Positions 1 to 13,437 of a DNA stretch of 64,000 nt are shown piece after piece. Position 1 is the stretch's first letter, and each line of letters begins with the position of its first letter. Under the pieces are notes generated by a model, which had not been told where the DNA came from, ran no database searches, and worked only from the letters and a program-made list of their open reading frames with translations. The translations under genes and the position numbers were made by a program. The stretch comes from Asterias rubens (taxonomy: Eukaryota; Echinodermata; Asteroidea; Forcipulatida; Asteriidae): positions 19,285,047-19,349,046 of the forward strand of contig NC_047066.1 in assembly GCF_902459465.1 (NCBI RefSeq), given 5' to 3'.

Positions 1-240
1 TAGTGTCTCATATTACTTTGTACACTATACCATTCGCAAGTAAAGCTGATTTTGTGGAAAGTACAACGCTTGGGCCCGATGCAGTATCCAGGTCGAGACA
101 GTGACACCTTACTCTTCATAAACGGATTATATGTTGGTAAACCACTGGGTGCATTAGCAAGACACATACAGACTATGTTTTCAACTCCTCAACAGCGTAT
201 AGGACGCCCCTCCAAATGACATACCTCAAGACATTTTAGG

Positions 241-587
241 TTAAATTGAAGGCTGTTTTTATAGTCATTGGTTGTAATTATTAAAAAAGAATTGTTAGCA
301 TAAATAATGACTTGGTAACGAGCGATGGTGGAGAGCTATTGCTAGTATCAAACATTTTGAGAAACAACCTCTGTGAAGTAACTAAGTTTTTGTGAAAAAG
401 GTAATTTTCACTCAAATAATAAAATACTTTTAAAAGCCTTTTATTGTGCAACTGAAAGCAAACAAGGGTGCTTTGGCTGTCATTATTCTCTTGCAACTTC
501 GATGGTTTGTTATTTTATGCATATGTTGGGATACACCAAATGAGAATACTGGTCTTTGACAAGAACCAAAGGTGTCCAACTGCTTTG
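241..587. mobile_element. Family A MITE, diverged copy
   Basis: Contains the family landmarks in order: acttggtaacgagc, tgagaaacaacctctgtg, ttgttattttatgcatat and ggtctttgacaa, ending ccaaaggtgtcc. The left end is poorly preserved. Confidence 0.6.
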
Positions 588-1142
588 TTTGGTATTGCTT
601 TGTTTCAGTTTAAGTTTATGTCAGTTTCTGCGACTAGGCCTATATAGTTTGTTTTACACACATTGGTGAAACCAAATAATGCATACACTGATAAAATAAA
701 ATAAAAAAACGTAACATTTACGGCGCTTTACCTGGCAGCTAGGGTTCCAGTTCACAGTGGAAGTTTTGCAAACTACCCCTTTAAGGGACAATTTACAAAT
801 CTTCCATTGTATACTGTTGCGTCGAGTGCAGAAGCATGAGGTGAATAACCCTAAATCTAATCAGACCGCTCTTCGGCCCTTACGCTGATCTGCACCCGGC
901 CACTGCCTGCATGCCCGCGGGGCTGAGGAGAAATTTAAATTGCTGTGGCTCAACGAAAAGATTGGATTAGGCCAAATTGGCTGTAATGTCACCCGTAAGA
1001 GATGCACAATCTGTAAAGACCCAATCGAGGACAAATAAGCTTTTTCATTTTTATTTTAAAGACGTGCACTCTAATAAATAACTTAAATTAGGTATAGGCC
1101 TATATACCATATAAATTATTAATTATTAATATGAGTAGAATC

Positions 1143-1860
1143 TCAGTAAGTCATCATCCTACAATCCAAGTCGACATCTTTACAGTTTGGTACTAGTACC
1201 ATTTCAATAAAGTCGTCCTCCCCCAAAAAACTATCCTGGAAAGTCAACAACCTTGCCAAACTGAGATGAATCAGCTCGGTAAGTCGCCATCCTACTTTTA
1301 AACTCGACATCAGTCGACAACCTCGGTATGTCGACAACCAACTTTCATAGTCCACCTCCTAAAATTAAAGTCGACATTCTTACAGTTCGGAAGTACTATT
1401 TGAATTATGTCGTCATCTCAAGACAAACTATATTAGAAAGTCGACACCATTTTTTAATCACCACGTTTCGAAACTGAGATATACCATATCGGTAAGTCGA
1501 CAGCCAACTTTAAAAGTCGACACAAAGTCAGCATCCCTTATTCGGTAGTACTGGTTCCATAATACCATCGTCCTAAGATGAACTATCTCGAAAGTCAACA
1601 TTATTTTTCAATCTTGACGTCTCTAAACTGAGATGAATCAGTTCGGTAAGTCGACATCCTACCTTCAAGGTCGACAGTCGGTAGTACATTCTCAATATTG
1701 CTGTCGTCCCAAATTGAACTTTCTTGGAAAGTCGATACCCTATTTCAATAATTACGTCTCCAAACTGAGATACCATTGCACTAAGTCGACATCCCACTTT
1801 CAAAGCCGACAACCTTATTTCAATGTCGACATCATACATTCAAGATGTCGTCACAGTGAG
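1143..1860. repeat. Degenerate tandem repeat rich in aagtcgaca words
   Basis: The phrase 'aactgagat...cggtaagtcg' recurs near 1260, 1468, 1625 and 1757, separated by about 130-210 bases. Variants of catcctactttcaa-gtcgaca lie between. The ORFs on both strands here are by-products of the repeat. Confidence 0.75.
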
Positions 1861-1870
1861 CTTTTCTCAG

Positions 1871-4222
1871 AATCTCAACAAGTTGGATAGCATAGCAAGA
1901 ACCCCGTATCTGTATAGCAACCGATATCCAATGATCGATATTGCTTGAGGTCGGTGCATATATTAAATGCGCGTTTGTGGCTCAATTCCAGAACAAAATC
2001 AATTAGTTTAATTTGGTGTTCTCTGAGCTTGAATGGCAAAGGGTATGCGTATTTGCGTGTTCATAATAGGCCTTCTGCTAGGCTTCTATACGTTAGGTAG
2101 TCAGTCTTAAAGGCAAAATATACCTTAGGTTTTTGGAACCGTTCGACTGTTTTAATCCTGTATAAATGTATATGTATAATAGAAAAACTAGCATGTGAAC
2201 ACATTTCAAAAAGTTTGTTTTGAAGGGTGATTAACAAACTTATATACCTTCCCTTTAAAATGTAAAGCAATAAAAACTTAATTGGTTAGAAGTACAAGCA
2301 TACAAATAAATAATTAAATAAATAAATCAATAAATAACCGTCTCAGTTGTACAATTTTGTCAAAACAGGGAGTACCGCCATGCCGCCATTGTCAAGAAAA
2401 TTATATTAAAGAGTCATAAATAATAAATCCTGAATATGATTCCTCGCAACCCCAAATGAACATTTGCCGCAAACGCCGAACCCCTTTGTAGTTTTCTAAA
2501 GGTTAATTTATATTTGCGGAATTTGAACGGCCTGATTCAGTAACCCAATCACAGAAATGATAACAATGTTGGGAAAATCCGTTTAAAAGGTTGAATAAGT
2601 AATCGACCGAAAACAAATACTCTAGATTGTTATGATTTTGGAAGACTCAGGACGCACACGTCATAGGCCGTAACGTTCTCATGGTGAACCTTTCGCTCCA
2701 AAACTACGCTGTAACAAGAATGAACATACATATTTTCGAATTCGATTGAACCTTTCAACACTACACAAACTCCCCTCAAATTCACACTTGTAACATCCAA
2801 TACGATTCATGACAAACTTAAGCTAAAGAAAATTTTGACCGAACCACCGTAGTACGGTTACTGTTTTGTGGGGTCCGTATCCAACCCTTAACATAGCCCG
2901 AGCCATAACCACACAGCCTCGATAAATACCAACTTGCACTGTATTGCAAGGCACCGACACCCCAATACAGGTAATAATATGTGGGCCCTTCAATGGTATA
3001 CTCCTATCTGAAGAAATTCTCTGAGGGTAACGTTAGAAGAAAGAAAATCTATGTACTGTGAAGGGGGCATTCTTGTGTTTTAGCCCCCATGAGTGGCAAC
3101 GTGCTCTGGTGGCATGCAGTTGATTTGGGTCACCATCAGTCAAGGTGTGTCCCTCACCGAAGCGCGTCATCCCGCTAGCACTTCATCACAACACGTAGCA
3201 TACACAGTACAGTGCATGCTGCGCGTTCGCCGTCAAAATGCGGAACAGGTTATGGAATGCAGAGCATCACAAAACAGTATTTTCCTGGGATGGCACGGGA
3301 ATGCGACTTGAGTCAAGTCTACTCTCACCTTTAAGTGGCCGTCCGGCCCTGTGATATTAGGCGACCTTTCATAAAAAAAAGTGAAGGAAAATTTTTTATA
3401 TAGATTTGCCTTTTCTTTTGCAAACAGTAACATCAGATTTATACACTTATCTGAAAGATAATATCTTTTTAGATGTGTACTTTGCGTTAATGCAGTCAAG
3501 ATTTTCTCGATGCAACCTTACCTAAAATGTGTGTCTGTGAGGTAAAACCTGCGTCACAAAACACTGCTTTCTGTGAGATGAGCCAGTGCAAACGTCATAG
3601 GTGAAGATCGAATTACCATGGCGTAAGGTTATATATTTGTACACGTTAAGGCCAGCGGAAAACTGATTTGATTATGCTACAGAATTAACACCGAAAATAA
3701 TGTATATTCAAGGAAAAAGAAAGAAAAGACACTTATACTCATTTTAGTAACTGGTAAGGCCCACAAGAGAGAAAACGTTGCTTTTTTTGCCCACGTTTAT
3801 TCTTCGTATGGGCGCAATTTTGTTTTCCATGAATTTTGCTTTTGCGATGGGCTTCTATAGTGACAATGGAGAAACACCACTTAGTGCCGTTTTGTGGGTA
3901 ATATTGCGTAAACACAAAAAATAAAAATAAAAATAAAAAAAACTGAATTTAGACGACATACACGTATTGGTAATACAAGTGAAAAGTAGCATCTGAGAAA
4001 AATGGCTTTTCAAAGTGAACGAGTTCTAAATTCCAAAGTTGCAGGATATTTTGACTAGTTTCTTGTACAGGTTTGTGCCAACGCATGAATTCGAAATGTA
4101 CTACAACACAAAACTTACATTAAATCTATAAATATACATTGAACATTTAGGTCAGCGCGGCCACACACAAGGTTTGTGTCTGTTCTTGAAAACGTTTTTG
4201 TTCACGTAAGGTTGGAGCAGTT
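1871..4222. other. No feature recognised
   Basis: AT-rich, with no coding signal I can support; short frames at 3093-3311 and 3233-3499 lack family resemblance. Confidence 0.5.
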
Positions 4223-4606
4223 GAGGAGTGGACACTATTGGTAATTACTCAAAATAATTATCATCATAAAACCTTTCTTGATTACCAGTAATGGGGAGAG
4301 GTTGATAGTATAAAACATTGTGAGAAACAGCTCCCTCTGAAGTTGCGTAGTTTTCGAGAAAGTTCGTAATTTTCCACAAATTTGATTTCGAGACCTCAAG
4401 TTTAGAATTTGAGGTCTCGAAATCAAGCATCAGAAAGCACACAACTTCGTATGACGAGGGTGTTTTTTCTTTCATTATTATCTCGCAACTTCGACGACCG
4501 ATTGAGCTAAAATTTTCACAGGTTTGTTATTTTATGCATATATTGAGGTACACCAACTGTGAAGACTAGTCTTTGACAATTACCAGTAGTGTCCACTGTC
4601 TTTAAG
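4223..4606. mobile_element. Family A MITE, near full length
   Basis: Terminal inverted repeats (gtggacactattggtaatt ... ttaccagtagtgtccac) and the internal palindrome around gatttcgagacctcaag / aatttgaggtctcgaaatc are present. Confidence 0.85.
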
Positions 4607-6379
4607 CTACAAGGTTAGGGCCGCGTAAAGACATAAGGTTGGGGCTACATCAGTTGTGGGCTGCAGGTAAATTTGGGTATATTTTGGTACCATATGCTGG
4701 GCTGAATTAAATTATACGTTCGGGTTGCGTTTTGCAAGAGAGTTGTGGCTAAGTTTTCCAACTTCAAAAGAATAGAGTAACATTGGTTTCTGAGATAACA
4801 ATATTCATTTCAACCCTCTCCTTTAAAATAAACACGCCTCTAGAAATCTAATCAAATTTCTGTTGAAGGTTCAGTAAAACAATGCATTGTGATCTCAGAG
4901 GCCTTCAACGACTGTTTTTACATCATTGACGGTGTTTTAAAAGGCAACATTTCTTTTGATTACTGGTGTTGCCATGAGAAATACAATCAGTGAACTTGCA
5001 GAATCAATGTTTTTCTTCACCATTAATTCTTGAAGTCTTTATGAAGAAATGGGTCCAAAACAGAAAACCATTGACATCGAACTGGAAAATGGACAAAGAG
5101 AACATGCACTTTGAACAGATGTTGAGGTTTGAGTAATCCGATAATCATTCGATTTTACTGGAAAAAAAAACCTTGAAAAAGCAAGTATCATTGTTGGTTA
5201 TATACAAGCCCTTTTTAAACATACAAAATTACAATGAAGGAAAATGTATACAGAACCGTCATTTTGCTTTTTAAGAGCATCTTAAATTTGAGTAAATGCC
5301 TCTATGAAATCCACGGAAAGACCAAGAGAACATCAACTTAAAGGAAGGTTGGTTGAAAATTGCTGTCCTTTTTCAAAAACTGTTTTTTTTTTCGAGTACG
5401 CACTTCACACTTGATCAGGGGTGGGGCTAAGATAGTTACCCCCGGGGTAAAACGTTTTTACCGGGAAAAGGCAGCTAACGGAACAACAGCGGGCTTAACT
5501 TTTGCGTACACTTTGTTCAGAAGTCCGCATGTGCTGACATGTTTACCACATTTCATGATGTTTCACCGTACCTGTGAAACGACCGTGCATATTCCTGGGA
5601 ATTTGGGGTTAGTTAGTGAGAACGGTTGCTGGGGTGGCGGTTTTTCCGGGGAAATGGCTCTGTAGTGTGAAAAAAGGCTTTTAGTGTGCGACTAACATAA
5701 TTATCTAGAATAGTTCTTATGGTCCTCGGGATGCACACAACATCAACGTTTTTTGTCTCTAATTCCTACTGAGGAGTCTCTTTCACATACAATCAAAGAT
5801 AGCATGCTATACGTGACAATAACACTTTAAAACGAGGGACACGCATTACCACAACGCTGCCCGCCCGAGGCTGATCTAAGAAACGGAGTCAGAATGCAAT
5901 AGTGTATCCAATTGGTTCAGGCACTACTAAATAATTGAATGATTTCTGCCTGTTAAATCCACTCAATGTTTTTCATTCCTAAAGAAAAATGATTGCAGCG
6001 GCGCATATTCCCGCAAGTCAGTTTCCAATCACTCTCTGCGGCTGTGTATAATGATTTTTTTCAAGAGTTCGAGAAACCCGTATTAGGTTTTGCGTATAAC
6101 ATGAAAACACACATACAGTGTGTTATTGCAAAGTCAATTATGTTGTTGTTTTCAGTGACAACCTAAAGTTCAGTTGGATTTTGCGGCCTTTTTGTAAAGT
6201 TCGTTCCAATTTTCTTACCAAGATTGGAATTTGTCGAGACACCCCACGTTCGATCGGTATTGAATAAAGGTTTGGTAAAAAACAAGCCCTACCAAAGCAT
6301 AATAATAAAAGCAACTAACAAACGGAAGCCGACGGAGGTTGCAAATCCAGCAAAGTACAACCAACCTTTAAAAAACCAT
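4607..6379. other. No feature recognised
   Basis: The 101-codon frame at 5360-5665 shows no domain or codon pattern that would support a gene. Confidence 0.45.
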
Positions 6380-6745
6380 TCTGCACGACAGAGCATCTAG
6401 GACCCCAAAACCCTCCAGGGTCCTCAAGTGGGCCCAGACCCTACGTCGTAATGGACATGCACTCCGCGCTAGACAAGTCTTTGCAGAAAAAAGGTTGTGT
6501 GGTAGGCCTATGTGAAGGAGTAACAATTTATTCTTCTGAATTTTAATTTTTAGCTGTACGTAGGGCATCTAGGACCAAAATGCATCTATAGGACCAAAAA
6601 GCTTCAGGGACCTTTGAGTGGGCCCAGACCCCACATCAAAAATGGCACTGCACTACGCGCTCGCCAACTGTCTTTGAAAAAAAACAAAAAAACGTTGGCC
6701 TACGTGATGGAATTACAAATAACTGATTACTTTGAACTTTGATTT
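6380..6745. repeat. Tandem duplication, about 180-bp unit
   Basis: gcatctaggacc, gagtgggcccagacc, tgcactccgcgct / tgcactacgcgct and ggcctatgtgaaggagt / ggcctacgtgatggaat occur twice in the same order. Confidence 0.75.
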
Positions 6746-6805
6746 AAACAATTAAAGGATAATTGATGCCAATCTCGTAAGAGCCTGCTGTCAGAAGCGA
6801 GAAAC

Positions 6806-7068
6806 TTAAAGGCACTGTCTAATTTTGTTTCCTTTCTAACCGTGTTTTACACTATATATTTATTTATTTTAAATCTTCAGACATACACAATGATTACAAG
6901 TTGGACAGGGGCTGCCCTGGTTAAAACAAAAGTATAAAAACTGTCATCAAGAAATGTGTGAAACCAGACCCCCGCCAACGATAAAAATATAATCAAGTGT
7001 TCTTTACCAAGTAAGTTTTGATGTTAATTAACTGTTTGAGTAATTACCAAAAGTTAACACTGCCTTTA
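6806..7068. mobile_element. Family A-related MITE
   Basis: Starts cttaaaggcactgtct and ends gagtaattaccaaaagttaacactgccttta; the interior differs from other copies. It directly abuts the next copy. Confidence 0.5.
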
Positions 7069-7385
7069 AAGACACTGGACACCTTTGGTAATTGTCAAAG
7101 ACCTGTCTTCTCACTTGGTGTATTTTAACATTATGCACAAAATAACAAACCTGTGGAAATTTGAACTCTAATCGTTGTCGAGGTGCGAGATAATAACGAA
7201 GTTGTGTGCTTTTAGATGCTTGATTTCGGGAACTTAAATTCTAATTCTGAGGTCTCGTAATCGAATTCAAATCATTATTTATTTATCAACAGCTCTCCAT
7301 TGCTTGTTACCAACGGCTCAAGCGAGGGCTCTCCATTGCTTGTTACCAACTTAGTTTTTATGCTAACACTTAGTGTCTAGTGCCT
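7069..7385. mobile_element. Family A MITE
   Basis: Left end gacactggacacctttggta, internal half-palindrome ttctgaggtctcgtaatc, right end cttagtgtctagtgcctt. Confidence 0.75.
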
Positions 7386-8328
7386 TCGTTTGGTGAGTGG
7401 AATCACAGGAGGAATATCTTAAGAAGTGATACAAGAAAAACGCGAGGACTTTCGAGTCCTTGTCCTACATCTTCCCCACGAGGGTCAGAAGCAGATATAT
7501 AAAAAATAACAAACTCAAGGACGTGGGGACTAATTAAGTTTGATTAATACACAAGTTAAAAGCAAAGAAATTAAGAATATATGTGCAATTTCTAATACAG
7601 TCGCTGGCGCCAACATCCAATTCCTCTTTTCTTCTTTTCCTCTATGCAGCTTTTAATCTTTTCCTCTACAGTTTCTAATCTTTTCCTCATAAACAAGATT
7701 GAAATTCCATTGACACAGCTAAAATCTGGGTTTTTCCAATGGATTGCACAACTGTAGACGTCAAGGTCACTATTCGTTCCATGGTCTATCTAAGTCATCT
7801 AAAAGGTTTTCTACTTCAACACGACGCTGCGTTTTTGTGCGACACACACAAATTATTGTTCTGCAAGTTTTGAATTTGAATCAAGAATTCAACTGTGATG
7901 AATCACTACCTACAGAACTTACAGAGCCTTCAAACCTTGACCCGAATTACAGTCACACACTTTCGTCAATTAAACAACAACTTGATTATATACAAAGGAT
8001 CCTAATCGCAAGACCTATTTTGATTTGTGAGCATTTCGCTCATTTGTAAACTAAAAAACACACGACAGTTTAAACTGTTTTACTTTCAGGCAGAGATACA
8101 GTTCTTTTTTTTGCCACTTATTTAAAAGATAATTATATTAGGGGCTGTATATAGAATAATGCAACAACCATTAGACAATTAAATTTTCTGATTGTATAAC
8201 ACTGTCCGCGTTGGTAATATTATCGAATTAGTTTATTTGATTATACATTTCGGACACTATCTTGGAGTCGTCAAGGGAGTTACAAAAGTAGAAAAAAACT
8301 GTCATAACAAATTGTGTACTCCAAAAGC
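7386..8328. other. No feature recognised
   Basis: A 101-codon frame at 7744-8049 has no recognisable domain. Two cttttcctcta-like repeats near 7630-7690 are the only structure. Confidence 0.4.
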
Positions 8329-8646
8329 TTAAAGACACTGGACACTATTGGTAGTTGTCAAAGACCAGTATTCTCACTTGGTGTTTCTCAGCATAAGCAT
8401 AAAATAACAAGCCTGTGACAATTTGAGCTCAATTGGTCAACGAAGTTGCGAAATAATAATGAAATAAGTAACACCCTTATCACACGAAGTTGTGTGTGTG
8501 ATCTCAGATGCTTGATTTTGAGACCTTAAATTATAAACTTGAGGTCTCGAAATCAAAAAAAGTAACACCCTTATCACACGAAGTTGTGTGATCTCAGATG
8601 CTTGATTTCGAGACCTTAAATTATAAACTTGAGGTCTCGAAATCAA
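8329..8646. mobile_element. Family A MITE with its central segment duplicated
   Basis: Left end ttaaagacactggacacta. The segment from aagtaacacccttatcac to gaggtctcgaaatc is present twice in tandem (about 8464-8554 and 8559-8645). The right half is missing, replaced by a microsatellite. Confidence 0.8.
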
Positions 8647-8649
8647 AAA

Positions 8650-8723
8650 AGCCAGCGAGCCAGCCAGCCAGCCAGTCAGCCAGCCAGCCAGCCAGTCAGT
8701 CAGTCAGTCAGTCAGTCAGTCAG

Positions 8724-8755
<32 letters not shown>
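8650..8755. repeat. Tetranucleotide microsatellite grading CAGC to CAGT to CAAT
   Basis: About 26 tetranucleotide units change along the tract from cagc through cagt to caat. Confidence 0.9.
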
Positions 8756-8756
<1 letters not shown>

Positions 8757-8815
8757 GGGAATTTATATAGCGCCATAATCAACCAAAGTTGTTCAAAGGC
8801 GCTCAAGACAGTTGG
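8752..8815 (-). mobile_element. SINE/LINE L2-type tail fragment
   Basis: Contains aatttatatagcgcc and caaaggcgct, the reverse orientation of the AGCGCT...AAAGCGCTATATAAATT tail. It follows a CAGC/CAGT/CAAT microsatellite. Confidence 0.45.
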
Positions 8816-9243
8816 ATGAAATTAATTTTCTTGATACACTTGTTGGAATAGAAAACATTTGAGGAGTTTCTTGAAATGTGAATAGTGTTAGCATCCTTGA
8901 TGTGGTTACGGAGAGTGTTCCATTCTTTTGGTCCTGTATGTCCCGGGAATAGTTCAATCTAACGGCGGTAATTTTTACAAAAGCAGAAAAAAGAAAATGA
9001 AGCAATCAATACCTAAACCTTTCAATTTGTGAAGCTGTTTTCAAGAAACGCAACATGCTGAATAAAAGCAGCAGTGACCTGATGATAATGCATGGTTTGA
9101 CCACCGTTAGTACCCTATAGACTTTATCTAGTGAGCATATTTAGGCCTACAAGATAGTCTTGCACGTATAACTTGATGGAGGAAAAATGCCTCAAGCTTA
9201 TCTGCACTTTAAGCAGGTGATTTCGTCTCCAGGTATCATCTGA

Positions 9244-9634
9244 TAAAGGATGTGGGTACTTTTTGTAATAAAAAACACAATGTTCACAGATTTGCATTAA
9301 CTTTACACCGTTTCAAGATAATGGTAGTAGAAAGTGTACCTCAAAATATTGGTGCTTTAGGTGCTGTAGTTTTTGAGAAATGAGTAAAACAATGTAATGC
9401 AAATACGTTTGTACAGGCTAAAAGAATTTTCACTGAGACGATCACTGGGACGATCACTGAGACGCAAATTATTTTCATGACACTGTTTTACTCATTTCTC
9501 AAAAACCACAGCACCTTTAGCAAGTAATATTTTTAGGGAAGCTTTGAACTATCATTATCTACAAACTGTAAGTTTAGTGTAAATCTGTAGACATTGTATT
9601 TTTGTCCCTACAAAAAGTACATAGACCCTTTAAA
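9244..9634. mobile_element. Family F palindromic MITE
   Basis: The left half (gtactttttgta; tttacaccg; tttgagaaatgagtaaaac) is mirrored by gttttactcatttctcaaa; cagcacctttagc; acaaaaagtac. Related pieces are at 16598-17005 and 28733-28815. Confidence 0.8.
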
Positions 9635-9741
9635 GGGACTGGACACTATTGGTTATTACTCAAAATAATTATCAGCATAAAAACTTACTTGGTGAGAAGA
9701 CTGGTCTTTGACATTTAACAAAGGTGTCAAGGGTCTTTAAA
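9635..9741. mobile_element. Family A MITE with a large internal deletion
   Basis: Left end gactggacactattggttat joins directly to ggtctttgac and the right end. Only about 107 bases remain. Confidence 0.75.
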
Positions 9742-10157
9742 GATAAATTTAGTCAATAATTATGATTCACATAATACACAATGAGATATTTTATTCAAAT
9801 GATAAACAAAAGATCACCCAGTGAGTTTACTGACCCGACACTAAAATCACAGGCCTCAAGCCAGTGGTCACGTGTTAATTTCGAGTACTGGAGGAGTTCA
9901 TTGTATAATGACAAAATCGACCAACAAGGGTGCTTGAAAATAATTTCAAGCCTGACTGTGGAATTCTACGCTTTTGATTACAATCTAAAATTGGAAAAAT
10001 TTCTTCGCTAGCAGTGTGAGCAAATAATTGCTTGTAGTAAACTTGAAGACACGCACTCTGCGCAAGAACAAACAGCATCTCACTGCTGACCTGGTACATG
10101 AGGGAATGATATGGTTTAAAAAAACCAACCCTAAATTGAATGAAGTTAAAATCTTAC

Positions 10158-10294
10158 AAACATCAGCCTTCGAAAACTACGTTATCTAGGGAACCGTATC
10201 TCACAATGTTTTATACCAACAGTCCTCCATTGGTTGTTACCAAGTGAATGTTTATGCTAACAGTGATTACCAATATAGTGTCAAGGGCCTTTAA
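10158..10294. mobile_element. Family A MITE, right-end fragment
   Basis: gaaaactacgttatctaggg, ctcacaatgttttatacc, and the end taccaatatagtgtcaaggg. Confidence 0.65.
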
Positions 10295-10704
10295 GCATTA
10301 ATCTGGAATCATTTCACTACGAAATAATTAATGTGGTTATGGAAAAAGACACAAGCTTTAATTATCCCCCACATTTTGAATTTGAGAAATTTTACTGTCA
10401 ACAAATATTACACATCAGTCCTTGTTAACAGCGCCCCCTCGTGTGATATGGTGAAATTGTTGAATCACATTCGTCACTTCTTCAGAGCACAAGTGACTTC
10501 GAGGCTCGTAAGTTACGCCTATACGTCAATCCCCGCCCATAACCAACTTTCACCTACATTCATTTCACATACACACTGTATACTGTATGCAGATGCTGCA
10601 TGCAGACGACCGAAAGTGCAGCTGCCAAACATCACACTGGACCAATAACAACACAAAACTGGAAAGATTACGAGTGCCTTTATCCCTGACCAGCTATTCT
10701 TAAG

Positions 10705-10964
10705 GCAAGCAGCTGAAAACGTTCGTTTACCTGAGGTTTGATACAGAGGGCGATATCAAAAAGATCAGGTTTGATTGGGGGGGGGGGGGTCAAATAAATC
10801 TAATTTCATCTCGATAGAGGGCAGTATGTCTGAAACCGTCAGGACAAGCAGCTGAAAACGTACCTTTGATGACAGAGGGCGCAGACAAGCAGGCTTGCAG
10901 ATGGCATTGAAAACGAAATACAAATAAATTGAATTTGGACTCGAAAGAGGGCAGTATATTGATA
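10705..10964. repeat. Imperfect tandem duplication with a 13-G run
   Basis: aagcagctgaaaacgt followed by cagagggcg occurs near 10707 and 10847; aaataaatctaattt...gagggcagtat occurs near 10793 and 10922. A run of 13 G lies at 10777-10789. Confidence 0.7.
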
Positions 10965-11304
10965 ACTTCTCTCCAGGAAAGAGCATGTGTTCTTGTCCAT
11001 TCAGGGGACACAGTAATTGGTACGACGCATGATAGAGGTCGCCCTATACTAATAGATGACAGTGACAGTAGACTGAATATCTGACGTCACGTTCGAGGCT
11101 CGTGAACTACGCCAGAGACTGGCCTAGAGCCTACGTCAAGATCATAACGGTCAAGTGGTATGGATGTACCGTTGATCTAGCATTCAAACTGTACATACAC
11201 GTTTATAAAACACCATCATATTGATGTACGTATAATGGCGTACATTGTATCCAGTGATCTGGTTCCGTAAAACCCTGGAGGTAAAACCAATATACCTGTC
11301 CTTC

Positions 11305-11691
11305 TTTAAAGGCAGTGGACACTATTGGTAATTACTCAAAATAATTATTAGCATAAAACCTTTCTTGGTGACGACTATAATGGGGAGAGGTTGATGGTAT
11401 AAAACAATGTGAGAAACGGCTCCCTCTGAAGTGCCATAGTTTTCGAGAAAGAAGTAATTTTCCACGAATTTGATTTTGAGACCTCAGATTTAGAACTTGA
11501 GGTCTCGAAATCAAACATCTGAACGCACAATGGCAATGGCAATGATGTTTTTTCTTTCATTATTATCTCGCAAGTTCGATGACCGATTGAGCTCAAATTT
11601 TCACAGGTTTGGTATTTTATGCATATGTTGAGATACACCAACTGTAAAGGCTAGTCTTTGACAATTACCAATAGTGTCCACTGTCTTTAAG
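11305..11691. mobile_element. Family A MITE, full length
   Basis: Both terminal repeats (aaaggcagtggacactattg ... caatagtgtccactgtcttt) and the central palindrome are intact. Confidence 0.9.
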
Positions 11692-13215
11692 GATAAGGAC
11701 ATGATACTTGTCTAAAGTGTCAGTAGAAGTGTGGCAGATGAGCGATCAAAATGAAGCAGGTGGTGGCGCCCTCTGATCACATGCCTTCATCATCTAGGAG
11801 TCATCACCTATAGAGTCAGCCTAACCTACATGAGTGGTATTCTTTCACATTGAAGGGATTGCACGAAATTGTTAAGCGAATGATCCACATGCATGGATTG
11901 TATTTCAACGCAGACAACCCTCTACATTGTAATCTGTCCCGGTTCTTCATACCGTTTACATTTTTTAATGAGTGTCCTCTTCGTTTTCTTTATAGTACTT
12001 TATACGTATAGTTTCTTCTTGAACGGGAGTAGTTAACATGGTGGCTTCACCACTTTGTTGGGCAACTATGAGATAGTTATGTTAGTGAATAGAGACCAAT
12101 ATGTTTTATGCCCGTGTGCACAGGGGAAGATGGGACACGCTGGCACCGGTGCTAAACGTATCAGCCCTCCGTTTAGCCATGTGTATGTTTTTAGTTAAGT
12201 ATATCAAATATACTGCTAAGTACTAACAAAGAGGTACCAGTGTACTAGTAATTGGACATCAAGATAGGCCTTTACGAGATTGAACAAGGGCTGGGTACCG
12301 AGTGTCTTTTTTATTGTTCAGAGTTTAACAGCCGAGTTCCAAGTAACTGGGACCTCCGAGTATACGAGTTCTTATTAAGCACATCTCTAATAAATGAGAT
12401 ATAAAACAACTCAAGTATTAGGCCTACTTGATAAGTACTATTAAAAGCATACCTGAGTATAGCACTTGAGTAAGATTTCCATACAGTTGCTACAACAATG
12501 GAGTTTCTTCCACATGCTAAATTTTACAACACTGCCGTACGGTACCAATGTACAAACTTCACCAATGCAAAAACACACATAAAACGGTTTACGACTTGAA
12601 ATATTATTATTGTAAAATTATGCAAATTACTTTAACCTATAGATACATAAAGTGCTCCAATATATTATTAATTAAAGCAAAGCAAAAGAAACCTTCAGGA
12701 CTACAATGGCCCTACTACAGCAACATTGCTTCATAAAAGATGGCCTTAATTTGTCAAAAGGCTGGACTTTTATATTTGACATGTTTTTTAATCATCGGTA
12801 TTACTGAAACAGAATGGTATATTTACAGGAATAGGCCTACAATTGGAATACAAGGAGAGTAAATAAAAATTTTGACAAATGGATTTTTTGAAAATTATTT
12901 ATTTATCTAGTCTTTAATATTATCATTTGACATTGATCGAACTGTAAATAACCAGCTTGAGAGTACTGTCTTGTCTGTTATAATTATTTCATACGTTTGG
13001 ATATTGAATTGATGAGATATCGCAAAAAAATCCGGAGCGGTTATGTCCACGCCGGAAGAATAAATCGTAATTGGAATACACAGTCTAAGAAACGTTTGTG
13101 CATAAAAACCTGTCTCAGATTGATATTTTTCAAGATTCCTTTCTCTAAAACAATAACTCACGACGATGAATATGGTAACTAGGTTGCTAATGTAAAAAAT
13201 TCTTTACTACCAATA
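11692..13215. other. No feature recognised
   Basis: AT-rich sequence; overlapping short frames on both strands near 12.9-13.2 kb lack support. Confidence 0.4.
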
Positions 13216-13437
13216 AATGGCACTGGACGCTACTGGTAATTACCCAAAACAATTGTTAGAATCAAAATTTACTTCGATAACGAGCAATAGAGAGCTGTTG
13301 ATAGTGTACAACATTGTGAGAAACGGCTCCCTCTGAAGTTTTTGACAACAAGTATAATGCATAATGTTGAGATACACCAAGTGAGAATATGCCTACTGGT
13401 CTTTGACAATTACAAACAGTGTCCAGTGCCTTCAAGG
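13216..13437. mobile_element. Family A MITE, internally deleted
   Basis: Begins actggacgctactggtaatt, keeps gagaaacggctccctctgaa, jumps to aatgttgagatacaccaagt and ends acagtgtccagtgcctt. Confidence 0.8.
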
